A stretch of 35,111 nucleotides of DNA from an uncultured Prevotella sp. (GCA_900315765.1 ONAK01000053.1:1-35111); one strand, 5' to 3'. Shown: positions 1 through 7,882, counted from the first letter of the stretch. The notes: generated from the sequence alone by a model not told the origin. Translations and numbers: made by a program.

Positions 1-903
1 CCATTCTGCCCAAGCTCCGCGATACATCCATACTCTGCAGTCCTTAAGCCACTCGGCACCAGCCTTCTTTTCCTCGTCGATAGCAGCCAGTACGGCATCG
101 GTACATTTGCGGTGTGTGCCATGTGGGTCGGCCAAGTCGGCAGCCACATATATCTGGTGAGGCTGTATCTCGCTGATAAGCTGCTGGATGGGGATGACAT
201 CATTCTCGGTCATAGGCAATTTCTCAATCTTTCCGCTCTCGTAGAAAGGCAGGTCGAGGAAGTGGATATGCTTGCTGTCGATGCCGCTATATTCGCAGGC
301 CAATCGGGCTTCGCCACGACGGATAAGTCCCTTAAGGCGCAGAATCTGCTCAGTGTCAGTATCGCCCTCTTTCTTATTCTTCAGAAAGGCCTTCACTACC
401 TGGTAGCTGTGCTTGATAACCTCATCGCTGCCGTTGGCAAAGATGGTGTTGAAACCATTGATGAAGTGCATGAATCGGCGAACCTCCTCATCGCCCACAG
501 CGATATTACCTGATGTCTCGTAGGCAATATGTACATCGTGGTGCTGCTGCATCAGTCGGCGAATGGTTCCTCCCATTGAAATAACATCATCATCGGGGTG
601 AGGTGAGAATACTATAACTCGCTTAGGGTAGGGAGTTGCACGCTCCGGACGTGTAGAATCGTCTACATTCGGCTTTCCGCCTGGCCATCCGGTGATGGTA
701 TGCTGTAGTTCGTTGAATACTTCGATATTTACCAGACCAGCCTGTCCGTCGAATTGTTCTACAAGGTGTCCCAAACCGTTTTCGACATAATCTTTGGTAG
801 ACAGCTTGAGCAGTGGCTTCTGTACTTTTTCACATAGTTCGATTACCTGGCGTCTCAACTCGTGGTTGGGCATCTTGATGTTGTTAGTCAGATTTAAATT
901 CAT
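1..903 (-). CDS. PIG-L (LmbE-like) deacetylase-type protein, C-terminus beyond the window
   Basis: The minus-strand frame is open from ATG 903 to the window edge, so the C-terminus is missing. It contains the PIG-L zinc-site signature FSPHPDDDVISMGG and a second signature, DLADPHGTHRKC. The stretch HTITGWPGGKPN followed by PYPKRVIVFSPHPDDD matches what I remember of the C-terminal half of the long (about 660 residue) Bacteroidales proteins annotated as glucosamine-6-phosphate deaminase NagB. Here the protein begins inside the linker of that architecture (MNLNLTNNIKMPNHELRRQ), and no NagB isomerase domain is encoded upstream; queH starts divergently at 1009. It probably acts on an N-acetylated amino sugar or related substrate, but no substrate can be read from the sequence. 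An in-frame ATG at 945 exists, but it overlaps a promoter-like TATCTTCG (933-940), so 903 is preferred. Family confidence is high, function low. Confidence 0.8.
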   Translation of the reverse strand, partial: MNLNLTNNIKMPNHELRRQVIELCEKVQKPLLKLSTKDYVENGLGHLVEQFDGQAGLVNIEVFNELQHTITGWPGGKPNVDDSTRPERATPYPKRVIVFSPHPDDDVISMGGTIRRLMQQHHDVHIAYETSGNIAVGDEEVRRFMHFINGFNTIFANGSDEVIKHSYQVVKAFLKNKKEGDTDTEQILRLKGLIRRGEARLACEYSGIDSKHIHFLDLPFYESGKIEKLPMTENDVIPIQQLISEIQPHQIYVAADLADPHGTHRKCTDAVLAAIDEEKKAGAEWLKDCRVWMYRGAWAEW

Positions 904-967
904 AATGAATGTAGTAAAGTATAAATTTTCGGCGAAGATACGCATTTTATGTGAAATAACGGCAAGA

Positions 968-1002
968 TTTGCGAAGATTAACAATATTATTTTGTAATTT
1001 TG
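968..1002 (+). promoter_or_regulatory. Candidate Bacteroidetes-type promoter of queH
   Basis: TAATTTTG at 995-1002 matches the TAnnTTTG -7 box. A TTTG lies at 968-971, about 3 bp further upstream than ideal. The box ends only 6 bp before ATG 1009, which implies a very short or absent leader. Confidence 0.5.
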
Positions 1003-1008
1003 CACCCG

Positions 1009-1671
1009 ATGAAACAACCAGCTATACAGAAACCGGAGGGACTTAAGGAAGTGCTGTTGCATGCCTGTTGTGCCCCATGTTCGAGTGCTATCGTTGAATG
1101 GATGATGGCAAATGGAGTTCGACCTGTGATTTATTATTTTAATCCAAATATCTGGCCCAGAGAGGAATACGAGATTAGAAAGCAGGAAAGTAAACGTCAT
1201 GCTGAGAGCTTGGGATTGCAGTGGATTGATGGTGATTATAACCACGAAGAGTGGCTGCATGGAGTATGTGGATTGGAGAATGCGCTCGACCCAGAGGGGC
1301 GCTTTCAGAATGAAATGGCTAAGGAACCCGAGCGTGGTCGCCGTTGTGAGCGCTGTTTTACCTTCCGCCTGATAGCCGCAGCCAAGAAGGCTCAGGAACT
1401 AAATATTCCATATTTCACAACAACCCTTGCCTCATCGCGCTGGAAGAGCTTAGAGCAGATAAACCAAGCCGGCCTTATTGCCGAACAGACTATCAGCCAA
1501 CACCCATCACCCAACCTGGTATCACCCAAATATTGGGCTCAGAACTGGCGCAAGGGTGGACTCTACGAACGCCGCAATCAGCTGCTTAAGGAGTATAATT
1601 TCTATAATCAGCAGTACTGCGGATGCGAGTTCAGTATGCGAGGTAAATCAACAGAAATAAAAGAAAAATGA
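1009..1671 (+). CDS. queH: Epoxyqueuosine reductase QueH
   Basis: 220 residues of the QueH (former DUF208) family, which performs the last step of queuosine tRNA modification by reducing epoxyqueuosine to queuosine. It is unrelated in sequence to the cobalamin-dependent QueG. Visible signatures are LLHACCAPCSS near residue 17, CERCFTFRL in the middle and QQYCGCEFSM near the C-terminus, giving the paired cysteines expected for iron-sulfur and metal binding. ATG 1009 was chosen; the in-frame TTG at 1000 belongs to the -7 promoter box. The segment SQHPSPNLVSPKYWAQN looks longer than in relatives I recall, and its DNA (1498-1515) carries the same CACCCAA/CACCCAT-type repeat found in cobT. The gene is followed by the ffh promoter, so it is probably monocistronic. 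Confidence 0.9.
   Translation: MKQPAIQKPEGLKEVLLHACCAPCSSAIVEWMMANGVRPVIYYFNPNIWPREEYEIRKQESKRHAESLGLQWIDGDYNHEEWLHGVCGLENALDPEGRFQNEMAKEPERGRRCERCFTFRLIAAAKKAQELNIPYFTTTLASSRWKSLEQINQAGLIAEQTISQHPSPNLVSPKYWAQNWRKGGLYERRNQLLKEYNFYNQQYCGCEFSMRGKSTEIKEK
1498..1515. repeat. CACCCAWC-type short repeat inside queH
   Basis: The 18-nt stretch at 1498-1515 (caacacccatcacccaac and one more base) is the reverse complement of part of the heptamer array inside cobT (12466-12497). It is translated in queH as part of an apparently extra loop. Short and therefore weak on its own. Confidence 0.4.
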
Positions 1672-1688
1672 AAAAACGGCGAGTAAAG

Positions 1689-1720
1689 TTTGCGAGTATC
1701 ATTTTTATTTTGTAACTTTG
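1689..1720 (+). promoter_or_regulatory. Bacteroidetes-type promoter of ffh
   Basis: TTTG at 1689-1692 and TAACTTTG at 1713-1720, centre to centre 26 bp, match the -33/-7 pattern of the Bacteroidetes primary sigma factor. The predicted transcript starts near 1724, leaving about 20 nt of AT-rich leader before ATG 1744. Confidence 0.75.
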
Positions 1721-1743
1721 CGCCCTAAAAAATAAGGTAAAAT

Positions 1744-3105
1744 ATGTTTGAGAATTTAAGTGATAGACTAGAACGCTCGTTTAAGATTTTGAAAGGTGAA
1801 GGCAAAATCACCGAGATAAACGTAGCTGAGACGCTGAAAGATGTACGTCGTGCCCTGCTTGATGCCGACGTAAACTATAAAGTAGCCAAGACATTTACAG
1901 ATACAGTTAAGCAGAAGGCATTGGGTATGAATGTGCTTACTGCCGTTAAGCCTAGTCAGCTGATGGTGAAGATTGTTCACGACGAGTTGGCTGAGTTAAT
2001 GGGTGGTAAGGCTGCTGAGCTGAAAGTAGAGGGCCGTGCAGGTGCTCCAGCTATCATCCTGATGTCTGGTCTGCAGGGTTCTGGTAAAACCACATTCAGT
2101 GGTAAACTGGCCAAAATGCTGAAGGAGCGCAATCACAAGAAACCTCTGTTGGTGGCATGCGACGTGTATCGTCCTGCTGCTATCGAGCAGCTGAAGGTGG
2201 TAGGTGAGAGCGTAGGAGTTCCCGTTTACGCTGAGCCCGAAAACAAGAATGTAGTAGAAATAGCTAACCACGCGCTGCAGGAGGCAAAGTCGAAAGCTAA
2301 CGACGTGGTTATCATCGATACCGCTGGTCGACTGGCAGTTGATGAGGAGATGATGAACGAGATTGAGACGCTTAAGAATGCTATCAATCCTAATGAGACA
2401 CTGTTTGTTGTCGACTCGATGACAGGTCAGGACGCCGTTAACACCGCTAAGGAGTTTAATGACCGTTTGGACTTCGATGGCGTGGTACTTACTAAGTTGG
2501 ATGGCGACACCCGTGGCGGTGCTGCTCTTTCTATCCGCACTGTAGTTACCAAGCCTATCAAGTTTGTGGGTACCGGTGAGAAGATGGAGGCTATCGACGT
2601 GTTCTATCCAGAGCGTATGGCCGACCGTATTCTTGGTATGGGTGATATCGTGAGTCTGGTAGAGCGTGCCCAGCAGCAGTTCGATGAGGAAGAGGCCAAG
2701 AAGCTGGAGAAGAAGATTCGTAAGAATAAGTTCGACTTCGATGACTTTATGGGTCAGATACAGCAGATTAAGAAGATGGGTAACATCAAGGATCTGGCTG
2801 GCATGATTCCAGGTGTAGGCAAGCAGATTAAGGATTTGGATATCGATGATAATGCCTTCAAGGGTATCGAGGCTATCATCAACTCGATGACACCAAAGGA
2901 ACGCGCCAATCCTGATATCATCAACCAGAGTCGCAGAACCCGTATTGCAAAGGGTTCCGGCACAAAGCTCGAAGAGGTGAACCGCCTGATGAAGCAGTTT
3001 GATCAGACCCGCAAGATGATGAAGATGGTTACTGGTCTCAACTCTTCGAAGATGGCTCAGATGGCAGCTGCCATGAAGATGCGTGGTGGTATGCCTAAGT
3101 TCTAA
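1744..3105 (+). CDS. ffh: Signal recognition particle GTPase Ffh
   Basis: 453 residues, the normal length for Ffh (SRP54), which binds 4.5S RNA and signal sequences of nascent membrane proteins and delivers them to FtsY. The N domain (about residues 1-90) is followed by the G domain with GLQGSGKTT (109-117), DTAGRL and TKLDGD. The C-terminal M domain is rich in methionine (MKQFDQTRKMMKMVTG and MAAAMKMRGGMPKF). A strong promoter lies just upstream. The TerB-like gene starts 61 bp downstream across a small repeat and folD follows, so the three may share a transcript, although no functional link is evident. Confidence 0.97.
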   Translation: MFENLSDRLERSFKILKGEGKITEINVAETLKDVRRALLDADVNYKVAKTFTDTVKQKALGMNVLTAVKPSQLMVKIVHDELAELMGGKAAELKVEGRAGAPAIILMSGLQGSGKTTFSGKLAKMLKERNHKKPLLVACDVYRPAAIEQLKVVGESVGVPVYAEPENKNVVEIANHALQEAKSKANDVVIIDTAGRLAVDEEMMNEIETLKNAINPNETLFVVDSMTGQDAVNTAKEFNDRLDFDGVVLTKLDGDTRGGAALSIRTVVTKPIKFVGTGEKMEAIDVFYPERMADRILGMGDIVSLVERAQQQFDEEEAKKLEKKIRKNKFDFDDFMGQIQQIKKMGNIKDLAGMIPGVGKQIKDLDIDDNAFKGIEAIINSMTPKERANPDIINQSRRTRIAKGSGTKLEEVNRLMKQFDQTRKMMKMVTGLNSSKMAQMAAAMKMRGGMPKF

Positions 3106-3146
3106 TTGACAATTCTTGGCAAGCGCCAAGCTGATAATTGACAATT
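3103..3146. repeat. Small palindromic intergenic repeat
   Basis: Two copies of the 12-mer taattgacaatt (3103-3114 and 3135-3146) flank a perfect 6-bp hairpin, cttggc/gccaag with a 4-nt loop (3115-3130). The first copy includes the ffh stop codon. Each 12-mer is itself nearly palindromic. No T-run follows, so it does not look like a standard intrinsic terminator. Confidence 0.65.
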
Positions 3147-3166
3147 ACTAATTAAATCTATAGCGT

Positions 3167-3799
3167 ATGGCATTTGGAAATTGGATTAGCAACCTGATAG
3201 GCGTCTTCGAGGAAGGCCCTATGAAGGATTTGACCGAGGAAGTTGCAAAGGCTTCGGAGTCAAAGAAATCGGCCGAGGAGGTAGTTATTACCGACGAGTT
3301 CCGTAACACATTTAATGTCAATTCGCCCGTAAGGGAGAATCTGCGTAACAGTTTCCTGTTCTCGATGCTGCTTATGGCATCCCACATCATTCTGGCCGAC
3401 AGCAAAGTAGAGCCCGAGGAGTATGAGTTCCTGGGAAAATTCCTCCGCGAGAACTTTGGCGAGGAAGCCGAGACAGAAGGTATGGAGGTCGTGAAGAAAA
3501 TCATCGCAAAACGCGCTGAGATGGAAGCACGCAAACCTATGGCCTTCCTGCAGATGATAGGCGACTGTGGCAGTCAGATTGCTTCGGCATTGAGTGAAGA
3601 CCTGCGCTACCAGATGTTGAGTATGCTGGCATTGATCGTAAAGAGCGATGCCGATATTACTGATACTGAGGTTGAGGCGCTGAAAGAGGTGGCCATCTAC
3701 ATCGGCCTGAAAGCTACCGATGTTGACACGCTGATGCACCTTGATGCCCAGAAAACCCAGGACGCCAAGGATGAATGGCAATGGATTAAACAAAACTAA
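3167..3799 (+). CDS. TerB-like (tellurite-resistance/DjlA fold) protein
   Basis: 210 residues, soluble, no signal peptide or membrane segment. Two helical segments resemble the TerB/DjlA-type domain: [20 protein letters not shown] (about residues 67-86) and [20 protein letters not shown] (about 146-165). Each is a hydrophobic helix followed by an acidic loop of the form AD-x-x-[VI]-x-x-x-E, as in TerB repeats. The role of such stand-alone proteins in Bacteroidetes is unknown to me; acidic TerB loops can bind metal. The stop codon lies 4 bp before folD, so the two genes are very likely cotranscribed. The assignment rests on a pattern seen by eye and is moderate. Confidence 0.55.
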   Translation: MAFGNWISNLIGVFEEGPMKDLTEEVAKASESKKSAEEVVITDEFRNTFNVNSPVRENLRNSFLFSMLLMASHIILADSKVEPEEYEFLGKFLRENFGEEAETEGMEVVKKIIAKRAEMEARKPMAFLQMIGDCGSQIASALSEDLRYQMLSMLALIVKSDADITDTEVEALKEVAIYIGLKATDVDTLMHLDAQKTQDAKDEWQWIKQN

Positions 3800-3803
3800 A
3801 TAT

Positions 3804-4682
3804 ATGCAACTTATTGACGGAAAAGCAACAGCTGCGGCCATCAAGGCCGAGATTGCTGAGGAGGTAAAAGAGATTGTAGCCGCAGGAGGCAAACAGCCCC
3901 ATCTGGCAGCCGTATTGGTAGGCCACGATGGGGGATCGGAGACTTATGTAAAGAATAAAGTGCTGGCCTGCGAGGCTTGTGGCTTTAAGAGTACACTCAT
4001 CCGTTTTGAGGATGACATCACCGAAGCTGAACTGCTGGCATGTGTTGACAAACTGAACAAAGACGACGATGTAGATGGATTCATCGTACAGTTGCCTTTG
4101 CCAAAGCACATCGACGAGCAGAAAATCATCGAGGCTATCGACTATCGTAAGGATGTAGATGGATTCCATCCCATCAACGTAGGTCGTATGGCTATCGGAT
4201 TGCCATGCTTCATCTCGGCAACCCCACTCGGCATCATCACACTGCTAAAGCGCTATGGTATTGAAACCAGTGGTAAGAAGTGCGTTATACTGGGGCGCTC
4301 AAACATCGTAGGTAAGCCAATGGCTCAGCTGATGATGCAGAAACAGTATGGCGATGCTACAGTAACAGTATGTCACTCTCGTTCTAAAACACTGAAAGAG
4401 GAGTGCCGTGCTGCCGACATTATTATTGCGGCCATCGGTCAGCCCGACTTTGTGACGGCTGATATGGTGAAGGATGGTGCAGTCATCGTCGACGTAGGTA
4501 CCACCCGCGTACCCGATGCCACTCGCAAGAGCGGTTTCCGTCTGAATGGCGATGTTAAGTTCGACGAGGTTGCTCCTAAGTGTTCTTACATTACACCCGT
4601 TCCTGGTGGCGTTGGTCCTATGACTATCTGCTCGCTGATGAAGAATACACTGGCAGCAGGTAAGAAAGAGTACTATAAGTAG
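3804..4682 (+). CDS. folD: Bifunctional methylenetetrahydrofolate dehydrogenase/cyclohydrolase FolD
   Basis: 292 residues. FolD interconverts 5,10-methylene-THF and 10-formyl-THF using NADP. The active-site motif YVKNK has Tyr48 and Lys52, close to the equivalent positions in E. coli. [13 protein letters not shown], the nucleotide-binding [11 protein letters not shown] and the C-terminal [10 protein letters not shown] are all present. The frame is open upstream to 3741, but that part overlaps the TerB-like gene. ATG 3804, 4 bp after that gene's stop, starts the conserved MQLIDGK sequence. The stop codon TAG is the first part of a heptamer array. Confidence 0.96.
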   Translation: MQLIDGKATAAAIKAEIAEEVKEIVAAGGKQPHLAAVLVGHDGGSETYVKNKVLACEACGFKSTLIRFEDDITEAELLACVDKLNKDDDVDGFIVQLPLPKHIDEQKIIEAIDYRKDVDGFHPINVGRMAIGLPCFISATPLGIITLLKRYGIETSGKKCVILGRSNIVGKPMAQLMMQKQYGDATVTVCHSRSKTLKEECRAADIIIAAIGQPDFVTADMVKDGAVIVDVGTTRVPDATRKSGFRLNGDVKFDEVAPKCSYITPVPGGVGPMTICSLMKNTLAAGKKEYYK

Positions 4683-4714
4683 TGAATAGTGAATAGTGAA
4701 TAGTGATGAGTGAA
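4680..4714. repeat. Tandem heptamer array (TAGTGAA) between folD and the TPR gene
   Basis: Five consecutive 7-mers from 4680: tagtgaa three times, then tagtgat and gagtgaa. The first supplies the folD stop codon and the fourth contributes to the ATG at 4706 of the next gene. A second array of the same family sits at 7227-7259. Confidence 0.85.
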
Positions 4715-4900
4715 GAAGTGATGTCGGCGGAGGAGTTTTATCAACAAGGCAACGAGGCTCGCAAGCGTGGCTTGTGGCACGAGGCTATCAATAACTACAT
4801 ACAAGCGATAGAACTCGACCCTGATAGTCCTGCGGTTGAAGCAAAGCGTATGCTCGACGACATCATGGCTTTCTATTGTAAGGATATGTATAATCCCTGA
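4706..4900 (+). CDS. Small TPR-type protein
   Basis: 64 residues from ATG 4706, or 59 from the in-frame ATG 4721, which starts MSAEEFYQQG directly at the first helix. The sequence FYQQGNEARKRGLWHEAINN followed by YIQAIELDPDSP is a typical tetratricopeptide repeat, and the remainder (AVEAKRMLDDIMAFYCKDM) forms the capping helix. Such single-TPR proteins probably mediate a protein contact; the partner is unknown. The upstream ATG lies inside the heptamer array, so the 4721 start may be the original one. The stop codon is inside the stem of the terminator that follows. Confidence 0.75.
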   Translation: MSEEVMSAEEFYQQGNEARKRGLWHEAINNYIQAIELDPDSPAVEAKRMLDDIMAFYCKDMYNP

Positions 4901-4929
4901 GTCCATTGTGGATTCAGGGATTCTTCTTT
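4892..4929 (+). terminator. Intrinsic terminator after the TPR gene
   Basis: Stem aatccctga (4892-4900) pairs with tcagggatt (4914-4922), extended inward by a tcca/tgga stem and a 3-nt loop, then a T-rich tail. It overlaps the stop codon. Confidence 0.85.
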
Positions 4930-4995
4930 AAATACTACTATTTGTTATAAATAGATAGTATTTTTAGATAAAATGAAAGAAAATGATGTTTTTCT

Positions 4996-5026
4996 TTTGC
5001 ATTTTGCTAACTAATTAGTATCTTTG
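4996..5026 (+). promoter_or_regulatory. Promoter of the 2-oxoacid:ferredoxin oxidoreductase operon
   Basis: TTTG at 4996-4999 and TATCTTTG at 5019-5026, centres 25 bp apart. The transcript is expected near 5030, about 37 nt before ATG 5067. Confidence 0.75.
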
Positions 5027-5066
5027 CAACCCGAAATTGAGAATAAAAAGCGTTAAAAAGAATATT

Positions 5067-5297
5067 ATGGCTAAAATGAAAGGCGCTATTGAGGTGAATA
5101 CCGAGAGGTGTAAGGGATGCAGCCTCTGCATCATTGCTTGCCCTCAGAAGGTTATCGCCCTTGCCAACAAAGTTAATCTGCACGGCTACCCCTACGTGGA
5201 GGCTGTCAACGAGGAGGCCTGCGTGGGCTGTGCTTCGTGTGGCATTGTTTGTCCCGACGGATGTATCACCGTGTATCGTAAAAAAGTGGAGGAATAA
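5067..5297 (+). CDS. 2-oxoacid:ferredoxin oxidoreductase, ferredoxin-like (delta) subunit
   Basis: 76 residues with two 4Fe-4S cluster motifs, CKGCSLCIIACP (about 15-26) and CVGCASCGIVCP (about 52-63). It passes electrons from the catalytic subunits to an external ferredoxin. It is the first gene of a four-gene operon; the alpha subunit starts 2 bp after its stop. ATG 5067 was chosen because the earlier in-frame TTG at 5037 is only about 10 nt after the -7 box and adds unconserved residues. This dicluster subunit is typical of the Bacteroidales enzymes annotated as Vor/Kor. Confidence 0.92.
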   Translation: MAKMKGAIEVNTERCKGCSLCIIACPQKVIALANKVNLHGYPYVEAVNEEACVGCASCGIVCPDGCITVYRKKVEE

Positions 5298-5299
5298 GT

Positions 5300-6385
5300 A
5301 TGGCACAGGAAAAAGATGTTGTGTTGATGAAAGGCAACGAGGCTATTGCCCACGCTGCTATTCGTTGCGGATGCGACGGCTATTTCGGCTATCCTATTAC
5401 TCCGCAGAGTGAGGTGATTGAGACGCTGGCTGAGCTGAAGCCTTGGGAGACTACCGGTATGCAGGTGGTTCAGGCCGAGAGCGAGCTGGCTAGTATCTAC
5501 ATGGTTTATGGCGCTGCCGGAGCTGGTAAGCGTGCCATGACTTCTAGTTCGTCTCCTGGTATCGCACTGATGCAGGAGGGTATCACTTACATGGCTGGTG
5601 CCGAGGTGCCGGGCGTGTTTGTTAATGTTCAGCGTGGAGGCCCTGGTCTGGGCACTATCCAGCCTTCGCAGGGCGACTATTTCCAGGCTACTCGTGGTGG
5701 CGGTAATGGCGACTATAAGGTGATTGTTCTGGCTCCATCGTCAGTACAGGAGATGGCCGATTTCGTTGATCTCGCCTTCGAGTTGGCGTTCAAGTATCGC
5801 AATCCCGCTATGATTCTCTCCGATGGTGTTATCGGCCAGATGATGGAGAAGGTGGTGCTGCCACCCATCAAGCCCCGTCGTACCGACGAGGAGGTGATTC
5901 GCGAGTGCCCATGGGCATCTACCGGTAAGCCAAAGAACCGCGAGCGTGTGGTGATTACTTCGCTCGAGCTGAAGCCCGAGGCTATGGAGAAGCGTAACAT
6001 TGCCCTGCAGGAGAAGTATCGCAAGATTCAGGAGAACGAGGTGCGCTTTGAGCAGCAGCAGATGGACGATGCCGAGTATGCTATCGTAGCCTTCGGTAGT
6101 GCTGCCCGTATTGCCGAGAAGAGCGTAGAGATTGCTCGCGAGCAGGGCATCAAGGTCGGTTTGTTCCGTCCCATCACCCTGTTCCCATTCCCCGAGAAGC
6201 AGATTGCAGAGCTGTCGAAGAAGGTTAAGGGAATCCTGGTGGCCGAGATTAATGCCGGTCAGATGGTTCAGGATGTTCGCCTTGCAGTGAACGGCGCTGT
6301 ACCTGTAGAGCAGTTCGGACGTCTGGGTGGTATCGTTCCCGATCCCGAAGAGATTGTAGAGGCTTTGAAGAAATTGATAAAATAA
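5300..6385 (+). CDS. vorB: 2-oxoacid:ferredoxin oxidoreductase alpha subunit (VorB/KorA-like)
   Basis: 361 residues. It contains the pyrimidine-binding TPP fold of the alpha subunit (GNEAIAHAAIRCGCDGYFGY, PITPQSEV) and the conserved TSSSSPGIALMQEGITYMAG and VNVQRGGPGLGT. The C-terminal half is the transketolase-like domain (AIVAFGSAARIAEKS, GLFRPITLFPFPEKQI). The complex decarboxylates a 2-oxoacid with CoA to give an acyl-CoA and reduced ferredoxin. Whether the substrate is 2-oxoglutarate or branched-chain 2-oxoacids cannot be decided here; the relatives I recall are annotated as 3-methyl-2-oxobutanoate dehydrogenase VorB. The symbol reflects that annotation and not proven specificity. Confidence 0.88.
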   Translation: MAQEKDVVLMKGNEAIAHAAIRCGCDGYFGYPITPQSEVIETLAELKPWETTGMQVVQAESELASIYMVYGAAGAGKRAMTSSSSPGIALMQEGITYMAGAEVPGVFVNVQRGGPGLGTIQPSQGDYFQATRGGGNGDYKVIVLAPSSVQEMADFVDLAFELAFKYRNPAMILSDGVIGQMMEKVVLPPIKPRRTDEEVIRECPWASTGKPKNRERVVITSLELKPEAMEKRNIALQEKYRKIQENEVRFEQQQMDDAEYAIVAFGSAARIAEKSVEIAREQGIKVGLFRPITLFPFPEKQIAELSKKVKGILVAEINAGQMVQDVRLAVNGAVPVEQFGRLGGIVPDPEEIVEALKKLIK

Positions 6386-6443
6386 ACACAGAGTTACAGA
6401 GGTACAGAGATATATTTATTTTTTTACTCTGTGTCTCTGTGTT
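6385..6443. repeat. ACAGAG inverted repeat between alpha and beta subunit genes
   Basis: acacagagttacagaggtacagaga on the left (from 6386) faces actctgtgtctctgtgtt on the right (to 6443), separated by an AT-rich loop with a T-run. It overlaps the last base of the alpha-subunit stop. It could form a hairpin in the mRNA between the two genes. A relative occurs inside the cbiJ/cbiD gene (17301-17475). Confidence 0.75.
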
Positions 6444-6458
6444 GAGAAAAAGAATATT

Positions 6459-7232
6459 ATGGATAGAAATCAAATAGTTCAACCAGAGAACATCGTCTGC
6501 AAAAAGCCGACGCTGATGAACGACAACAATATGCACTACTGCCCTGGTTGTAGTCACGGTGTGGTACATAAGCTCGTTGCCGAGGTAATCGAAGAGATGG
6601 GTATGGCAGACAAGGCCATCGGCGTATCGCCTGTGGGTTGTGCTGTGTTTGCCTACAACTATATAGATATCGACTGGCAGGAGGCTGCCCATGGACGTGC
6701 ACCCGCACTGGCCACAGGTATCAAGCGCACCTGGCCCGATCGCCTGGTATTCACTTATCAGGGCGATGGCGACCTGGCTTGTATCGGTACCTGCGAAACC
6801 ATTCACGCTCTGAACCGTGGTGAGAACATCGTCATCATCTTCGTCAACAATGCCATCTATGGTATGACTGGTGGTCAGATGGCTCCTACAACGCTTATTG
6901 GTCAGAAAACATCTACATGTCCTTACGGACGTGATCCTGAGATTCATGGTTATCCCCTGAAGATGGCCGATATCGCTGCACAGCTTGAGGGTACCTGCTA
7001 TGTTACTCGTCAGAGTGTTGAGAGTGTAGCCTCTATCCTTAAGGCTAAGAAGGCATTGCGTAAGGCTTTCGAGGCTTCGATGGCTGGCAAGGGTTCTTCG
7101 CTGGTAGAGTTTGTATCAACCTGTAACAGCGGTTGGAAACTTACTCCTGCCAAGGCTAATGAATGGATGAAGGAGAACATGTTCCCCTTCTATCCAAAGG
7201 GAGACCTCAAGGACACAACAGGTGAGAAGTGA
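6459..7232 (+). CDS. 2-oxoacid:ferredoxin oxidoreductase beta subunit (TPP-binding)
   Basis: 257 residues. The thiamine pyrophosphate/Mg motif is GDGDLACIGTCETIHALNRG followed by FVNNAIYGMTGGQ, as in the KorB/VorA family. CPGCSHGVVHKL near residue 28 and GCAVFAYNYI supply the cysteines characteristic of this subunit. It carries the reaction centre with the alpha subunit. Its stop codon (7230-7232) lies in the first heptamer of the array that separates it from the gamma gene. Confidence 0.93.
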   Translation: MDRNQIVQPENIVCKKPTLMNDNNMHYCPGCSHGVVHKLVAEVIEEMGMADKAIGVSPVGCAVFAYNYIDIDWQEAAHGRAPALATGIKRTWPDRLVFTYQGDGDLACIGTCETIHALNRGENIVIIFVNNAIYGMTGGQMAPTTLIGQKTSTCPYGRDPEIHGYPLKMADIAAQLEGTCYVTRQSVESVASILKAKKALRKAFEASMAGKGSSLVEFVSTCNSGWKLTPAKANEWMKENMFPFYPKGDLKDTTGEK

Positions 7233-7259
7233 ATAGTGAAAAGTGAATAGTGAATAGTT
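7227..7259. repeat. Tandem heptamer array between beta and gamma subunit genes
   Basis: aagtgaa, tagtgaa, aagtgaa, tagtgaa and a partial tagtta run from 7227 to the base before ATG 7260. The array supplies the upstream stop codon and occupies the whole spacer including any ribosome-binding region of the gamma gene. Confidence 0.85.
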
Positions 7260-7805
7260 ATGAAGAAAGAGATAATTATTTCAGGTTTCGGAGGTCAGGG
7301 CGTACTCTCAATGGGTAAGATTCTGGCTTATAGCGGACTGATGGAGGATAAAGAGGTTACTTGGATGCCTGCTTACGGTCCTGAGCAGCGTGGTGGTACT
7401 GCCAACGTTACTGTTATCGTCAGCGACGAGCGTATCTCTTCGCCTATCCTCAGCAAGTACGATATAGCAGTGGTGCTCAACCAGCCCTCACTCGAGAAGT
7501 TCGAGCCAAAAATCAAGCCAGGCGGCATCCTTATCTACGATGGCTTCGGTATCATCAAAAAGCCAACCCGTAAGGATATCACCGTCTACGAGATCAACGC
7601 CATGGACAAGGCTGCCGAGATGAAAAACGGTAAGGTGTTCAACATGATTGTTTTGGGTGGTCTGCTTAAGGTAGCTCCTGTTGTTAGCGACAAGGGCGTC
7701 GAGAAGGCTTTGTTTAAAACGCTGCCCGAGCGTCATCACGGATTGATTCCTCTGAATATGGAGGCCCTGAAAGAAGGCGCCAAGATCATCGAAGAGATCA
7801 AATAG
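7260..7805 (+). CDS. 2-oxoacid:ferredoxin oxidoreductase gamma subunit
   Basis: 181 residues of the pyruvate/ketoisovalerate oxidoreductase gamma domain: IIISGFGGQGVLSMGKILAY at the N-terminus, then YGPEQRGGTANVTVIVSDE and VVLNQPSLEKFEPKIKPGG. This subunit completes the four-part enzyme and contributes to CoA handling in this family. The gene ends just before a strong terminator, so the operon is ferredoxin-alpha-beta-gamma. Confidence 0.93.
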   Translation: MKKEIIISGFGGQGVLSMGKILAYSGLMEDKEVTWMPAYGPEQRGGTANVTVIVSDERISSPILSKYDIAVVLNQPSLEKFEPKIKPGGILIYDGFGIIKKPTRKDITVYEINAMDKAAEMKNGKVFNMIVLGGLLKVAPVVSDKGVEKALFKTLPERHHGLIPLNMEALKEGAKIIEEIK

Positions 7806-7823
7806 ATCCAATAAATATAAAAG

Positions 7824-7862
7824 AGAGGGCAAGCACATTAAAAACTGCTTGCCCTCTTTTTT
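7824..7862. terminator. Bidirectional intrinsic terminator
   Basis: A perfect 12-bp stem, agagggcaagca (7824-7835) with tgcttgccctct (7846-7857), is followed by a T-run on the plus strand and preceded by an A-rich stretch that gives a T-rich tail on the minus strand. It separates the oxidoreductase operon from the convergent DUF3667-like gene. Confidence 0.92.
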
Positions 7863-7882
7863 ATCCTATTGACATGCGAAAG

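Noticed and set aside
3115-3130. Hairpin after ffh as a terminator
   Set aside because: The stem is only 6 bp and is not followed by a T-run; the flanking 12-mer repeats indicate a repetitive element.
1996-3144. Long open frame (382 codons) antisense to ffh
   Set aside because: It lies wholly opposite a certain gene, the translation has no recognisable motif and is low in typical protein composition; it is a by-product of ffh codon usage.
3741-3803. Upstream start for folD
   Set aside because: The extra 21 residues are the TerB-like gene read in another frame; ATG 3804 starts the conserved FolD sequence.
4680-7259. Heptamer arrays as a CRISPR array
   Set aside because: The units are only 7 bp with no spacers and no cas genes nearby.
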